A DNA stretch of 64,000 nt, from the NCBI GenBank assembly GCA_016720145.1, contig JADJXV010000003.1, positions 441,464-505,463 on the forward strand, given 5' to 3'. A program made the translations under genes and the position numbers. Position 1 is the stretch's first letter; each line of letters opens with the position of its first letter. Source of the DNA: Ignavibacteria bacterium (GTDB lineage Bacteria > Bacteroidota > Ignavibacteria > Kapaibacteriales > UBA961). The notes beneath the pieces are model-generated. The model saw only the letters and a program-made list of their open reading frames with translations, ran no database searches and was not told the origin of the DNA. Below, one piece after another: positions 45,957 to 55,381 of the stretch.

Positions 45957-46589
45957 CTACCGAATTCCAAAACCATAGAACAGCATGATACCACTCGACT
46001 TGGATTCATTAAAGGGCATACTCGAATAACGCAGACCCACAAAATCAAAATAAGGTTCGCCAAGCCAGTATTGCAGTTCAACAGTATGCATCGAACCATC
46101 TTCCTTGGGTACTATACATCCATAAAAAAATCCGGCTCCGCCTCGAGATATGTTGAGTTGAATATCCTTGTAGGAATATTTTAGGACTACTTTGCTTCCT
46201 ATATATCCTCCTACAGGAGTTGAAAACACAACAATTGGGTCATAAAACATACCGACCGTGTTATCATTATCAATTTTGTACCGACCGGTTAATCCGAAGA
46301 TGTCTGCACTTATTTCTGCAGCAAGCTTAGAATTGAACGATCCCAATCCGACAAGAACATCTGAAGCCCATCCAAAACTAAATGTTTTAGCTGCAATGGT
46401 TTTAGAACTGTATTTTCCAAAATCTCCACCAAATTCACAGAATATTCCTCCAGTATATCCGGAGAGCTGAGGGTTATTGATTTTTTGAGATTCATACTTC
46501 TGAGCATACCCAAAGAACGTAAATTCTTGAGAATATAGAGTAGAAGTACAACTAATGAATGTTGAAAGAATGATGAAAAATGATTTCAT
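45957..46589 (-). CDS. Secreted or outer-membrane protein of unknown function
   Basis: 210 residues from ATG 46589, which directly gives a signal peptide ('MKSFFIILSTFISCTSTLYSQ'). ATG 46655, with GAGGG upstream, would add 22 residues. The mature protein is rich in alternating hydrophobic strands with many Gly and aromatic residues ('FTFFGYAQKYES', 'FGWASDVLVGLGSF', 'VGGYIGSKVVLKYSYKDIQL', 'ELQYWLGEPYFDFVGLRYS') and ends 'IMLFYGFGIR' with an aromatic near the C-terminus. That fits a small outer-membrane beta-barrel. No family recognised. Single gene with its own terminator. Confidence 0.65.
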   Translation of the reverse strand: MKSFFIILSTFISCTSTLYSQEFTFFGYAQKYESQKINNPQLSGYTGGIFCEFGGDFGKYSSKTIAAKTFSFGWASDVLVGLGSFNSKLAAEISADIFGLTGRYKIDNDNTVGMFYDPIVVFSTPVGGYIGSKVVLKYSYKDIQLNISRGGAGFFYGCIVPKEDGSMHTVELQYWLGEPYFDFVGLRYSSMPFNESKSSGIMLFYGFGIR

Positions 46590-47131
46590 CCGCAGGGTGA
46601 ATAGTATTTGTAAAATTACTTTTGATGTAGAAACAGTATTTTTTATGAGACTCATAAGCCCTCTTCGATAAAAATGAATAATGTACAACAAGCAGCACTT
46701 TGCTACTTTTGCGACTGACTTTCGTCGTGGCTACAGGATATAGTTGGGAGCCCATTTATCGATGTTTCTACGTTCTTTATAATCCTTTCTACTTGTGATA
46801 TGAGTGCTACTCTTCAGACTATCAATACCACTTCAATTCTATATCCGTATTTCAGTTGTGTCGATGTATCTGGTTGTTTTGCAATAGTTATATGTAATTT
46901 TCTCTACTCAGTAGTATCATTTAAATTCTATAAGGTCGTACTTAACTTCACGTTAATTTTTCATAACTTAATCATCTAGATCTCATTTCAAACTATCATC
47001 TCTCAGCAATAACTACCGATACAAACTTAGTCCCTCCTCATACTTGCTTACCTACGTATGCCTACGTATTTTTGTAATTGAGAGATATATGTTTGACTAA
47101 TCTTGCCTCTTGTCCCGGGAAAGTATTCGAT
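46590..47131. other. Long intergenic region between divergent genes
   Basis: About 540 AT-rich bases, apart from the possible longer N-terminus of the 45957-46589 gene. No tRNA, repeat or credible gene was recognised. A TACTTTTG match to the -7 consensus lies near 46712 and the better-placed promoter of the TPR regulator at 47067-47074. The region near 46700-46760 is less AT-rich and could be a remnant, but I cannot identify it. Confidence 0.5.
47067..47074 (+). promoter_or_regulatory. -7 box (TATTTTTG) upstream of the TPR/LuxR gene
   Basis: TATTTTTG, 58 bases before ATG 47132, with a CTTG 20 bases upstream in place of TTTG. Its position argues against an in-frame TTG start at 47078. Confidence 0.45.
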
Positions 47132-49075
47132 ATGGAACGTAATGAAAAGAAATATTTGGAACATCTCTGTAAGCTGACGGAAGATGCAGAAGCCGCCAAA
47201 AAACTTGGTAATTGGTTGGAAGTAGAACGGTTAGCAAATGTCATATTGACGATCACTCCACACCATGAGCTCGACTCTGACACGCATCATGTGGAAAATT
47301 TCACAAAAGAATCTTCTCGACAATTAGCCCAAACGCATCGGCTCCTGTCCGAATCTCTCTGGCGTCGCGGTACGTACTCCGAGGCGAATAAAACGGCTGA
47401 ACGTGCGATTGAATTCGCCCAAAAATCAGGCAATCACACCGAACTTATTCAATGCTTGAGTAATATGGGAACAGTGCTCGAAAAATTAAGAGAATATAAG
47501 AACGCACGTAAAATGTATGACCAAGCTTTGATACTCGCCCGCGATCATGGTGACCGGGTAAATATAGCCCGTCTTACCGGGAATATTGGCATACTTCATC
47601 TCAGTAATTTTGAATATCAGCAGGCACTTGTGTATTTTCAAGAAGCGCTTGAAATTAATACTGAACTAGATCGAAAAGAAGGAATGGCGAGAAATTTGGG
47701 GAATATCGGGATAGTCTATTATTGACGTGCCGAACATTACAAAGCAATCGACTATTATCAGCAAGCACTTGAAATAGAACAGCTTCTCGGCAGAACAGAC
47801 GGTATCGTGCAGAATCTGAGCAATCTCGGTACGTTGTGTGTAGATATCGCAGACTACTCCCAAGCACTCATCTATCTCCGTGCAGCATTGAAGATTCATG
47901 AAGATATGGGGTCACTGTACAAAGGGTATGTGCTAAGCTCTATCTGCTTGACATATATTCGATTACGTGAATTTCCAACCGCTCTTGACTATGGTCAATT
48001 AGCACTCGAATCAGCACTCGCAATGAACGATTCATACCTCGAAGCGACGATTCACACCAATATCGCAAATGCCTTTCTTGCTCAAAATGACTACCCACCG
48101 GCAGAAATGCATCTGCGCATAGCTCTCAACATCTATGAAAAGATTCAATCCCCTACCGGAATTGCGCTGATTATCGGGAATTTGGGGAATATTCAAGGTT
48201 CGCTCGGCAAACACCAGCAAGCGCTCGACCTAATGCTTCGTGCAGTAGAGTTATATAATGACGCCGGAAATTATGCCGGAGCAGCACGCAATCTTGCCAA
48301 TGCAGGGCTCATCTATGCAGATGAAAACTATGAAGGTTATGACAGATCAAAAGCCGAAGAACTACTAGCAAAAGCTATCGCGCTTGATGAAGATTGTGGC
48401 ACCAAAGCGCAAAGTATTGAACCTCTGAAAAAGCTGGCAAAGATGTATGAACATGACGGCCGGCTCCGTGAAGCGCTCGATTGCACCAAGAAACTCTATC
48501 AGATTGAAGTGGAAATTGAACGAGCAGAAGCGCAAAAGCAAGCACAGCAATTTCATTATGAACGGAAGATTGCAGACTTGGAGCATAGGCGCGAGCTCGA
48601 CAGGCAGGAAGCCGAGAGCAAACGTTTGGTATTTGAGCATACACTCCGCCTGCAACGTGATGAACTTGAAAAAAGCATCGCACGACTCGTTGAAAAAAAC
48701 AAATTTCTTTCGTCAATTATCGCGGAAATGCGTGAGGTAGGACGCTTTACGCGTGGCGAAGGGAGCTTAAAAACAGATGAGCTTATCGAAAAAATCCGAC
48801 GAAATATCGCCTCGATGGAGTCACTCGGCACACTCGAACAGCAAATGAATGATGTTCATAGAGAATTTATCCGCAAGATCCGCGAGCTATTCCCCTCACT
48901 AACCACAATGGAAGTAAAAATTGCTGTTCTGCTCAAGATGAATCTCACCTCCCCTAATATCGCCTCGCTTCTCTTTATCTCCCACCGCACCGTCGAAGTA
49001 CACCGGTCGCACATCCGCAAGAAAATGGGACTAAATGCCACGGACAATATGTATTATGAACTTGGGAAGTTGTGA
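47132..49075 (+). CDS. TPR protein with C-terminal LuxR-type HTH, interrupted by TGA
   Basis: One reading frame of about 648 codons with a single internal TGA at 47723-47725. Both sides belong to the same protein: before it, TPR units such as 'QCLSNMGTVLEKLREYKNARKMYDQAL' and 'ARLTGNIGILHLSNFEYQQALVYFQEAL'; directly after it, 'RAEHYKAIDYYQQALEIEQ' and more TPRs. Next are a long coiled coil (about 48480-48720, rich in Glu, Arg and Lys) and a LuxR-type helix-turn-helix ('LTTMEVKIAVLLKMNLTSPNIASLLFISHRTVEVHRSHIRKKMG'). Such proteins are predicted DNA-binding regulators controlled by TPR-mediated contacts. TGA is used as a normal stop here (this gene itself ends in TGA), so recoding is unlikely. 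The stop may be a mutation or a sequencing error. Confidence 0.82.
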
Positions 49076-49098
49076 AGGAAGTGTCCTGATCGAGTACA

Positions 49099-50382
49099 TT
49101 ACGCATTGTATATCCAATCTCTGTACTCATCGACAAGCTTGCGGCTGATATCCGGCTCAAACTTTTTCAATTCATCAAGCAACAGAGCGTGCCGCTTTTC
49201 ATCAAGTATAAATCCCGGTTCAATTACACCACGACTTTGTGCGAAGCCAATTCTATACGGTGTAGGAGGATGCGACGAATCGACCCGTGATTCATACAGC
49301 ATATTTTCCCGCTGAATACGCTCAATTTCATGGTCGGGAATGGTAGTGATATTCGCCTGAAACTGCCCAAACACTTCATCTTCTCGGTGCTGCACCACCG
49401 CTTGCTGTACTGAAAGTTCCAGAAAATTATGATACGTCATCTTACGAAATGAAGATACCGTACTCGCATTACCACTCATCGTCATGGCCAGATAATCCGC
49501 ATAATACTCCGCCTTCTGAGATTCATTAAGCGACAACCAAAAAATGAGATAGCATCCCCCTAAAAATACATGCGAAATACACCACATAGCCATATTAAAC
49601 GGTACAGAAAATATCATCGCAGAAATTCCGGCATCCGTCGTCAAAATCTCCATAGGATACGTGATATAATACCAACGATTGAGCGCCAACACCGCATACC
49701 AATGAAAGTACCCGCGCATGGGGTCACGGTTTACATCATGGGCTAGCTCATGACTGATGAGCTCAACTGTTTCCTGTGCGTCGAATATATATAAAAGCGG
49801 ATAGCCAAGGGTGAGTTTGCGTTTTCGGTGAATACCCACATAACCCATTGACGCGTTAAAGTTATGATCTATCACGAGATAATCAATTGGTGATGCTCCT
49901 AGACGAACTCGTAATTCTTCTACTATGCTCCATAATACCGGAGCATCCGAAAGTGATATAGTTTTCTTTGGAGGTTCATTAAATTGAGGGCGAAATAGAT
50001 AAATTATCAGACTGCAGATAATAAAGCCAATGACAGCGAAAAAATTGGGGAATTGAAACACCAGCCAAATATCAATCGCTATAAAAGCCAACCACATCAT
50101 TATTACACCAATTGCGACCGTAGTCGTGACAAATGCCGTCCATCGAAAAACGGGCTTCACATCTTGTATTGTCTTGACATACTCATAAAGGTTTTTACTG
50201 AATCGATCGCCAAGTTTCTTGACAAATTTATCATATAATGAATCTTCAAACACGTCGTGATGATGTGCTTTCACATTCCAATTACACGCCTGGCACCAAT
50301 CGGTAAAGCCCTCGTAGGATGGGTACGGTTGGTTGCAATTCGGGCAGGATTTCAGGGTAGGATTCATTGCTTGTCTAATCAT
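49099..50382 (-). CDS. M48-family membrane metalloprotease with zinc ribbon
   Basis: 427 residues. A zinc ribbon at the N-terminus uses C13-x2-C16 and C30-x2-C33. Two hydrophobic segments follow (about residues 83-110 and 113-130), then the catalytic motif H211-E-L-A-H215 in 'VELISHELAHDVNRDP', and the third zinc ligand, Glu292, in 'KAEYYADYLAM'. This is the HtpX/Ste24 type of protease, which works at the cytoplasmic membrane on damaged or specific membrane proteins. More hydrophobic segments lie between the two motifs ('SAMIFSVPFNMAMWCISHVFLGGCYLIFWL'). Unlike HtpX, this one carries the additional zinc ribbon. It is convergent with the TPR regulator, 23 bases away. ATG 50382 or ATG 50367 may be the start. 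Confidence 0.9.
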   Translation of the reverse strand: MIRQAMNPTLKSCPNCNQPYPSYEGFTDWCQACNWNVKAHHHDVFEDSLYDKFVKKLGDRFSKNLYEYVKTIQDVKPVFRWTAFVTTTVAIGVIMMWLAFIAIDIWLVFQFPNFFAVIGFIICSLIIYLFRPQFNEPPKKTISLSDAPVLWSIVEELRVRLGASPIDYLVIDHNFNASMGYVGIHRKRKLTLGYPLLYIFDAQETVELISHELAHDVNRDPMRGYFHWYAVLALNRWYYITYPMEILTTDAGISAMIFSVPFNMAMWCISHVFLGGCYLIFWLSLNESQKAEYYADYLAMTMSGNASTVSSFRKMTYHNFLELSVQQAVVQHREDEVFGQFQANITTIPDHEIERIQRENMLYESRVDSSHPPTPYRIGFAQSRGVIEPGFILDEKRHALLLDELKKFEPDISRKLVDEYRDWIYNA

Positions 50383-51087
50383 TGATTGAGCAAATTCAAT
50401 GCTTAATAATCAGCAAGTTACTTTTTTTAACACAAAGGCACGAAGTGGGCACGAAGTTCACTATAGATCCTAGTATTTGTAGTGCGCTTTGTGGATTATC
50501 TTTGAGACCTTTGTGCTTAAAAATCAACACGTTACTTTTTTAACACAAAGGCACAAAGTGGACACAAAGGTCACTATAGATGCTAGTATTTGTAGTGGGC
50601 TTTGTGGTTACTTTGTACCTTCGTGTTGAAAATTCAATAAGTTCCAATTTACGATTATTCACGTACAAAACAATCTGATGGAAATCAATCCCGCTGAACA
50701 GACATCATCTTGAGGTGGAGGAGAATATAGTAAAACTGGGCTTTAGACAAATTTACGTCCAGCTGATCTTTTCCGTCATATAACCAAAGACAATTCAAAA
50801 ATAATCAACTTAGTTATACCCTTCATTATTCTCACTGATTAAAGGGACAGAAAATTTCCGACCCTACAAGTCATAGTATTGTATACAGTTGTGAAGACAG
50901 GCAGTGGTTTTATGAGAATGTCCCTCAATTCAATTGTGTGGATTTTCAGCCTAGTATACTCATCACCATTATGGATCTTTTGGAGTGCGTTTACGTAGAT
51001 CTATCCATTACTATTTCGCACTTATCTCATATTTGAAACCCAAGCGTGGAATTCTCAACGGTATGTATAAAAAAATTACTCAAGCCA
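50383..51087. other. 705-base gene-free region with repeats
   Basis: No gene is seen. It holds repeat copy A (50417-50632) and, at about 50840-50870, a GGACAGAAAATTTCCGACCC segment that resembles one just left of repeat copy B (61743-61768). The rest is AT-rich without recognisable features. No RNA gene found. Confidence 0.6.
50417..50632. repeat. Dimeric hairpin repeat, copy A
   Basis: Two related ~90-base units in tandem, each opening with GTTACTTTTTT then AACACAAAGGCAC and ending in a near-complement of that start. In unit 2 (about 50542-50628) AACACAAAGGCACAAAG pairs with CTTTGTACCTTCGTGTT, and the pairing continues inwards for about 45 bases with mismatches, so a long imperfect hairpin can form. 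The last 117 bases (50516-50632) are identical to 61888-62004. The element is non-coding and looks like a REP/MITE-type repeat. Confidence 0.88.
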
Positions 51088-53700
51088 TCACCAACGTACA
51101 TTCATTATAATTCTTCCGGTTCTCTCCAATGCAAATGTTTTTTTAAAATCTTGCGCTTGAGACTCGCGATAGTCGAATCGCATCTCAAGTGTGCCGAATG
51201 AACCCACCTCCACTCTTGCAGAACAGTAACCGCCGATAACACCCGGACGAGCAATACCTCCAAGGTACGTTGCCACACTTCCAATCGTAGCTTCACAACA
51301 ATTATATGGTGTAAATAGTAGAGAGATATCACCTGTATAAGATTCTGAAGTAACAGATAATACCGTTTCTGTCAAGCTATCAGCTCCATCCGACCCTTGC
51401 ACCCGTAATGACTTCATAGGGTGATTGTCTGTAGCTGAGTAATTGGTCATTAAACCTAAAGCGATGTATTTTCCAAAGCTAATTCGATTGCTAGCTAAAA
51501 AAGTGGTAGAAGTAAATATACCCGATGAATCAGTTGTTTGGCTTCCTGATGTAGTTCCTACTTTATACATTATTGATGCATACGATGAAACCCGAATATC
51601 ATTATGACCGAATAAATGTGTTGCCGTCAAGAACCATTGATTGATTGAATTATGTATGGAAGCTCTTCGAATAGTATCTTTTTTATCTGTCTCGAGAGTT
51701 TGAAAATGTCTTGAATAATCTATTGTAAGAGCCGGCAACCCACGAAAACGTAAATCCAAGCTACTATTGACCATACGAATTATTGAATGATTTACTGAAT
51801 CTTTAAATCCTGCTTCGTCATAGGAGAATGAAGTTTTGAACCGCATCTGTTTGCTGAGAAATTTATGTTCATAAAATACATTTCCATTCAAGACATCCGT
51901 TCGCATGCCTGCTACTCCGAATGATCTGAATCCTCCGCCTACATAACGCACTGCAACAGCAAGCTTTGTATCTTCGAGCAATGAGTAGCTTGCCTTTGTC
52001 ATAAAATTAAAATCAGTGATCGTACTATATTTTTCATCGAATTTAAACATTTCCGGTAGTGATTGTGGAGATGGAATCAATCGGAGCGATGGATAATTTG
52101 GTATGTCTTGCAAATACATAAGATTAAATTCAAAGTCACAGATGAGACGTGCGCTGTCGAGGGCAAAATGCCCGGCTGTGCCAAAACCGAAGTTTTTTTG
52201 AGGAGATAGAAGAGTATTTGTTCTACTCACTAGAGAATCAGGCTTTTCGATAATCTGTGTAGAGTCTGTATCTTGGTTCACCGTGTCAAATACTTTATAC
52301 CTCTCAATAATTGGTCTATTCAATATACTTTGCATGAATAAGCTCTCTTCATCATCCTCACCATACATACCTGTAAGTGCTATATAATTTCCATTCTTTC
52401 GTCCGTACCCTACTCTTGCTGAGTAGATATTTCTATAGAATTCCATCGATTGAAGGAGTGGATTTTGAAGTAATGTGCTGTCATCCTGTTGTTCAATTTT
52501 CTCGGCAAGTGATGGTAATTCGACTTGTCGTTGTACTTTCCCTGCCGATGCTGCAAGATAGATATTTCCTGGATTATATTCGATCATTCCACCATTTATT
52601 GTTACATTATTAAACAGGAATGTACCGAATTTTGGGGACACTTTACCGACACCAAATGACGGAAATTGTGAGAGAATTTCTTGTTCAGGAGTCATCACAT
52701 CAAATTCACGGAGCAATTCTAGATTTTGATCAATTACTCCGGTACGTAATTGCTGAAGAGCGGTAATTTTTTCTGAGAATAGAAGCGAATCCTCAGATGT
52801 AAGGATTCGCAAAGAGTCAATGCCGGCAGAATCACGCGCGCGCTCTATTTCGCGAATCTTTTCATCTATGCGTTGAGAGAATACAAGATTGAGACCTTTG
52901 TTTGTATTCTGCGAACCGAATGCCCCTCGGGAAATATCTGATTGCTGAAGGTTTTCTTCAGTTGAAAGCAGAAAATTCATTCCTAATGGCACACCAAAAA
53001 GCTTGAGAGTCGGTGAGGCTTCGAGCCGATGAGATATTGCTGGTGATACCGATAAATTACCTTTTCGATTGCTACCGGTATATATATAACGAGCTGTACC
53101 ATTAAACTCTAAGGGTGAGTTTTTTGATGTGTTCATTTCTGAGAGCGAATCTTGATTTATATCTTGAGGAATAGAATCTTGCTCATCAGAAATTGACTCG
53201 TTGGTTGGTATCGGAGATGAATTATTTCCGATGGCGGACTCATCCAAAGGTTCAGTCGGATCATGATAAACGAATGTCCATATTTCACTACTACTTATCA
53301 CCTTTTGATTTTTAGGTTCTGCAGATAAATTTTTATTGATTTTGGCGATGATATGCCATGCATACCGTTTACCGTGATGAAGATTTCTGACGGCAGGATT
53401 AGTTTGCCATGAGGTAGAAGTCAAATTTTCTTTAAGAATTACAGGGGGATTCAGACGGAGTGCTTCTTCGGGAGTTTGTCCTTCGAGGATTTCTACTACA
53501 ATTAAGTCACAGTACATAGCATTCCCGCCGCTTGCTTTAGCTTGTACAAACCATGTCCAGACAATTTGCGACTCCGCCACATCTTTTCCGTCGTAGGGTC
53601 CGACCAAGATTGGTGCAAGTGCCGTAGGATCTTGTGCTAAAAGCGGCGTAATCATCAAACAGACAGTGAGTATTGAAAGGTAGATTCGCAAGTATAGCAT
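51088..53700 (-). CDS. Predicted outer-membrane beta-barrel protein with Fn3-like N-terminus
   Basis: 870 residues. After the signal peptide ('LYLRIYLSILTVCLMITPLLAQ') comes a ~150-residue Fn3-like domain ('APILVGPYDGKDVAESQIVWTWF' ... 'RYAWHIIAKINKNL' ... 'IWTFVYHD'), then an acidic Ser/Asn/Gln-rich linker. The remaining ~600 residues are alternating beta-strands with turns ('GTARYIYTGSNRKGNLSVSPAISHRL', 'GMIEYNPGNIYLAASAGKVQRQVEL', 'SARVGYGRKNGNYIALTGMYG', 'DTKLAVAVRYVGGGFRSFG'), ending 'ERTGRIIMNVRW' with an aromatic last residue, as in outer-membrane proteins. The family is not recognised. It lies 29 bases behind the lipid-transfer-like gene on the same strand, which suggests a joint role. 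Confidence 0.72.
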   Translation of the reverse strand: MLYLRIYLSILTVCLMITPLLAQDPTALAPILVGPYDGKDVAESQIVWTWFVQAKASGGNAMYCDLIVVEILEGQTPEEALRLNPPVILKENLTSTSWQTNPAVRNLHHGKRYAWHIIAKINKNLSAEPKNQKVISSSEIWTFVYHDPTEPLDESAIGNNSSPIPTNESISDEQDSIPQDINQDSLSEMNTSKNSPLEFNGTARYIYTGSNRKGNLSVSPAISHRLEASPTLKLFGVPLGMNFLLSTEENLQQSDISRGAFGSQNTNKGLNLVFSQRIDEKIREIERARDSAGIDSLRILTSEDSLLFSEKITALQQLRTGVIDQNLELLREFDVMTPEQEILSQFPSFGVGKVSPKFGTFLFNNVTINGGMIEYNPGNIYLAASAGKVQRQVELPSLAEKIEQQDDSTLLQNPLLQSMEFYRNIYSARVGYGRKNGNYIALTGMYGEDDEESLFMQSILNRPIIERYKVFDTVNQDTDSTQIIEKPDSLVSRTNTLLSPQKNFGFGTAGHFALDSARLICDFEFNLMYLQDIPNYPSLRLIPSPQSLPEMFKFDEKYSTITDFNFMTKASYSLLEDTKLAVAVRYVGGGFRSFGVAGMRTDVLNGNVFYEHKFLSKQMRFKTSFSYDEAGFKDSVNHSIIRMVNSSLDLRFRGLPALTIDYSRHFQTLETDKKDTIRRASIHNSINQWFLTATHLFGHNDIRVSSYASIMYKVGTTSGSQTTDSSGIFTSTTFLASNRISFGKYIALGLMTNYSATDNHPMKSLRVQGSDGADSLTETVLSVTSESYTGDISLLFTPYNCCEATIGSVATYLGGIARPGVIGGYCSARVEVGSFGTLEMRFDYRESQAQDFKKTFALERTGRIIMNVRW

Positions 53701-53729
53701 AACAATTCACAAGAATCAATTATTTTATT

Positions 53730-55381
53730 TTACAATGAATTACTTCTGTTTTTCCGAAACCGCAGTACGTCTAATGCTGTATTTTTGACACTCTCATCCG
53801 ATTTTCTTTTCGTTGCTTTTTTCAAGATCTTATCCACTTCGCTCGATGTAATAAATCGTAATGATTTTAGAGCAATACACTGAATTGGAATCGTTCCATT
53901 CTCGTAAAATTTGAGAATCTCAGGTATCGCATTTGTGCTGCCGGAATTTCCAAGTACCGCTAAATACTGATCACTGTCATTGATTTTACTAAGCTTATTT
54001 ATTATGAGGTTAGTTATTTTTTCGGCTCTACCCGGATTTTGAATCAAGAGATTTCTTGCAATGTTTCCTAAAGCTAATTGTGCTGTTCTCTGTGATTCTG
54101 AGTCGATATTCTCATCGTCGAAAGCAAGCCTGGTGATGATTTGTTTGGTTCGGATGGATGGATTATTAATATAGACCATTAGTGGCAAGAGTTGGTCAAG
54201 AGCTAAGGGTTCATTTTTTCTCCATTCAATTGCATCGAGTAGATGTTTTTCCCCTATCTTCGTTTCTGACTCCGCCATGATTAATGATATCATCATGAAT
54301 GCAAATTCCATAACAGAATCATTGTGGATATACTGAGAGAGAAGTGGACAGCTATCTTGCCTGAGATTGAGCAATGCAGCTAGCTTATCACTTAAGGTAT
54401 CATCCCAACGTATTCCTAGCTGTTGAAGAGAATCTGCTCGATGAAGTATCGTATGTTCATTATCTGCACCAAGAATTCTCTCATATTTCAACCGCTTCAT
54501 TTTCAATGCAGATACATCGACAACTAATGAATACCAATCAGTATATTCACGACTTCTGACAGGTCGTGAATACTCTGCGCTGTCAGATACCATAGTTGCA
54601 GTAAATCTACTAACACTTCCGGCGATTACTTTATTTCCGACAACTGTTTGCTTGCTTTCTTTGGCGCGGAATCGCATTATTGTGCGTTGTATGGTATCTG
54701 CTCTGATTTTCCCGGAAAATTGTACGCGAATTATTGCATTATCAAAATCACTGATACTACCCGTTAAGCTAGTATATCCGGTCTTTCTTTTTGTGAGGTC
54801 GAGGATCCTTTGTGAAGGAGATGTTCGCCGATATTCAGCCGAATAGCTACCGGTAGGGTCTGTTTCTTGATAATAATAAACTGATTGAGCGTTCTTTGGA
54901 AACCCTATCTGGAATAAACCAAGAATATTCCTTATTATTACTATACTTACAGGATGAATTGTACTGTCAAGAGATAGTGACTGTATTATTCCGGAAGATA
55001 GTTGCCGTACGAATACAGGTACCGTAACTCCATTTTTAATCTCAGCCAATAATTCTGGGGTAAGCGGTGTATCATCATTCCTAATAGTAAGCTCATTAAT
55101 TGAAATTTTGACAAAAGATGTATGCAATGAATCTTCATTTCTATTTGAATTGCAAGTATTCTTCCTTTGCAACTCATGTGAATTTTCTGCTTTTGGACAA
55201 TCATACTTTTCATACCTTTCATCATTGCAGAAGGGTCATGAAGTGCAGATGTAGAGTACTCGAAAGCGTACATCTTCCCTTGATCATTGGAGGCATGTAT
55301 TGATATTCCGCCATATAAACTAATAATAGCAATGAGTATGAGCAAACTCATTTTCACACCTACATTGCATTTACCTACCAT
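53730..55381 (-). CDS. Secreted vitellogenin/MTP-like lipid transfer module (candidate), one frameshift
   Basis: Two overlapping open frames make one gene. The first (from ATG 55381) gives a signal peptide ('SLLILIAIISLYGGISIHA') and 'QGKMYAFEYSTSALHD' with 'IHMSCKGRILAIQIE'. It breaks at about 55130-55150, and a second frame continues to the stop at 53730. In the second frame come 'VPVFVRQLSSGIIQSLSLD', 'IIRNILGLFQIGF', 'SVYYYQETDPTGSYSAEYR' and 'LTKRKTGYTSL', then a long all-helical part with HEAT-like units ('AQLALGNIARNLLIQNPGR', 'LAVLGNSGSTNAIPEILKFY', 'CIALKSLRF'). Order and motifs resemble the beta-barrel plus helical domain of large lipid transfer proteins (vitellogenin, MTP). Plain HEAT protein is the alternative. 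The start overlaps the stop of the upstream gene (ATGGTAG). Confidence 0.6.

Noticed and set aside
47723..47725. TGA recoded as selenocysteine or tryptophan
   Set aside because: TGA ends several genes here, including this one at 49075; no selenocysteine insertion element-like hairpin was recognised right after it, and TPR proteins have no selenocysteine tradition.
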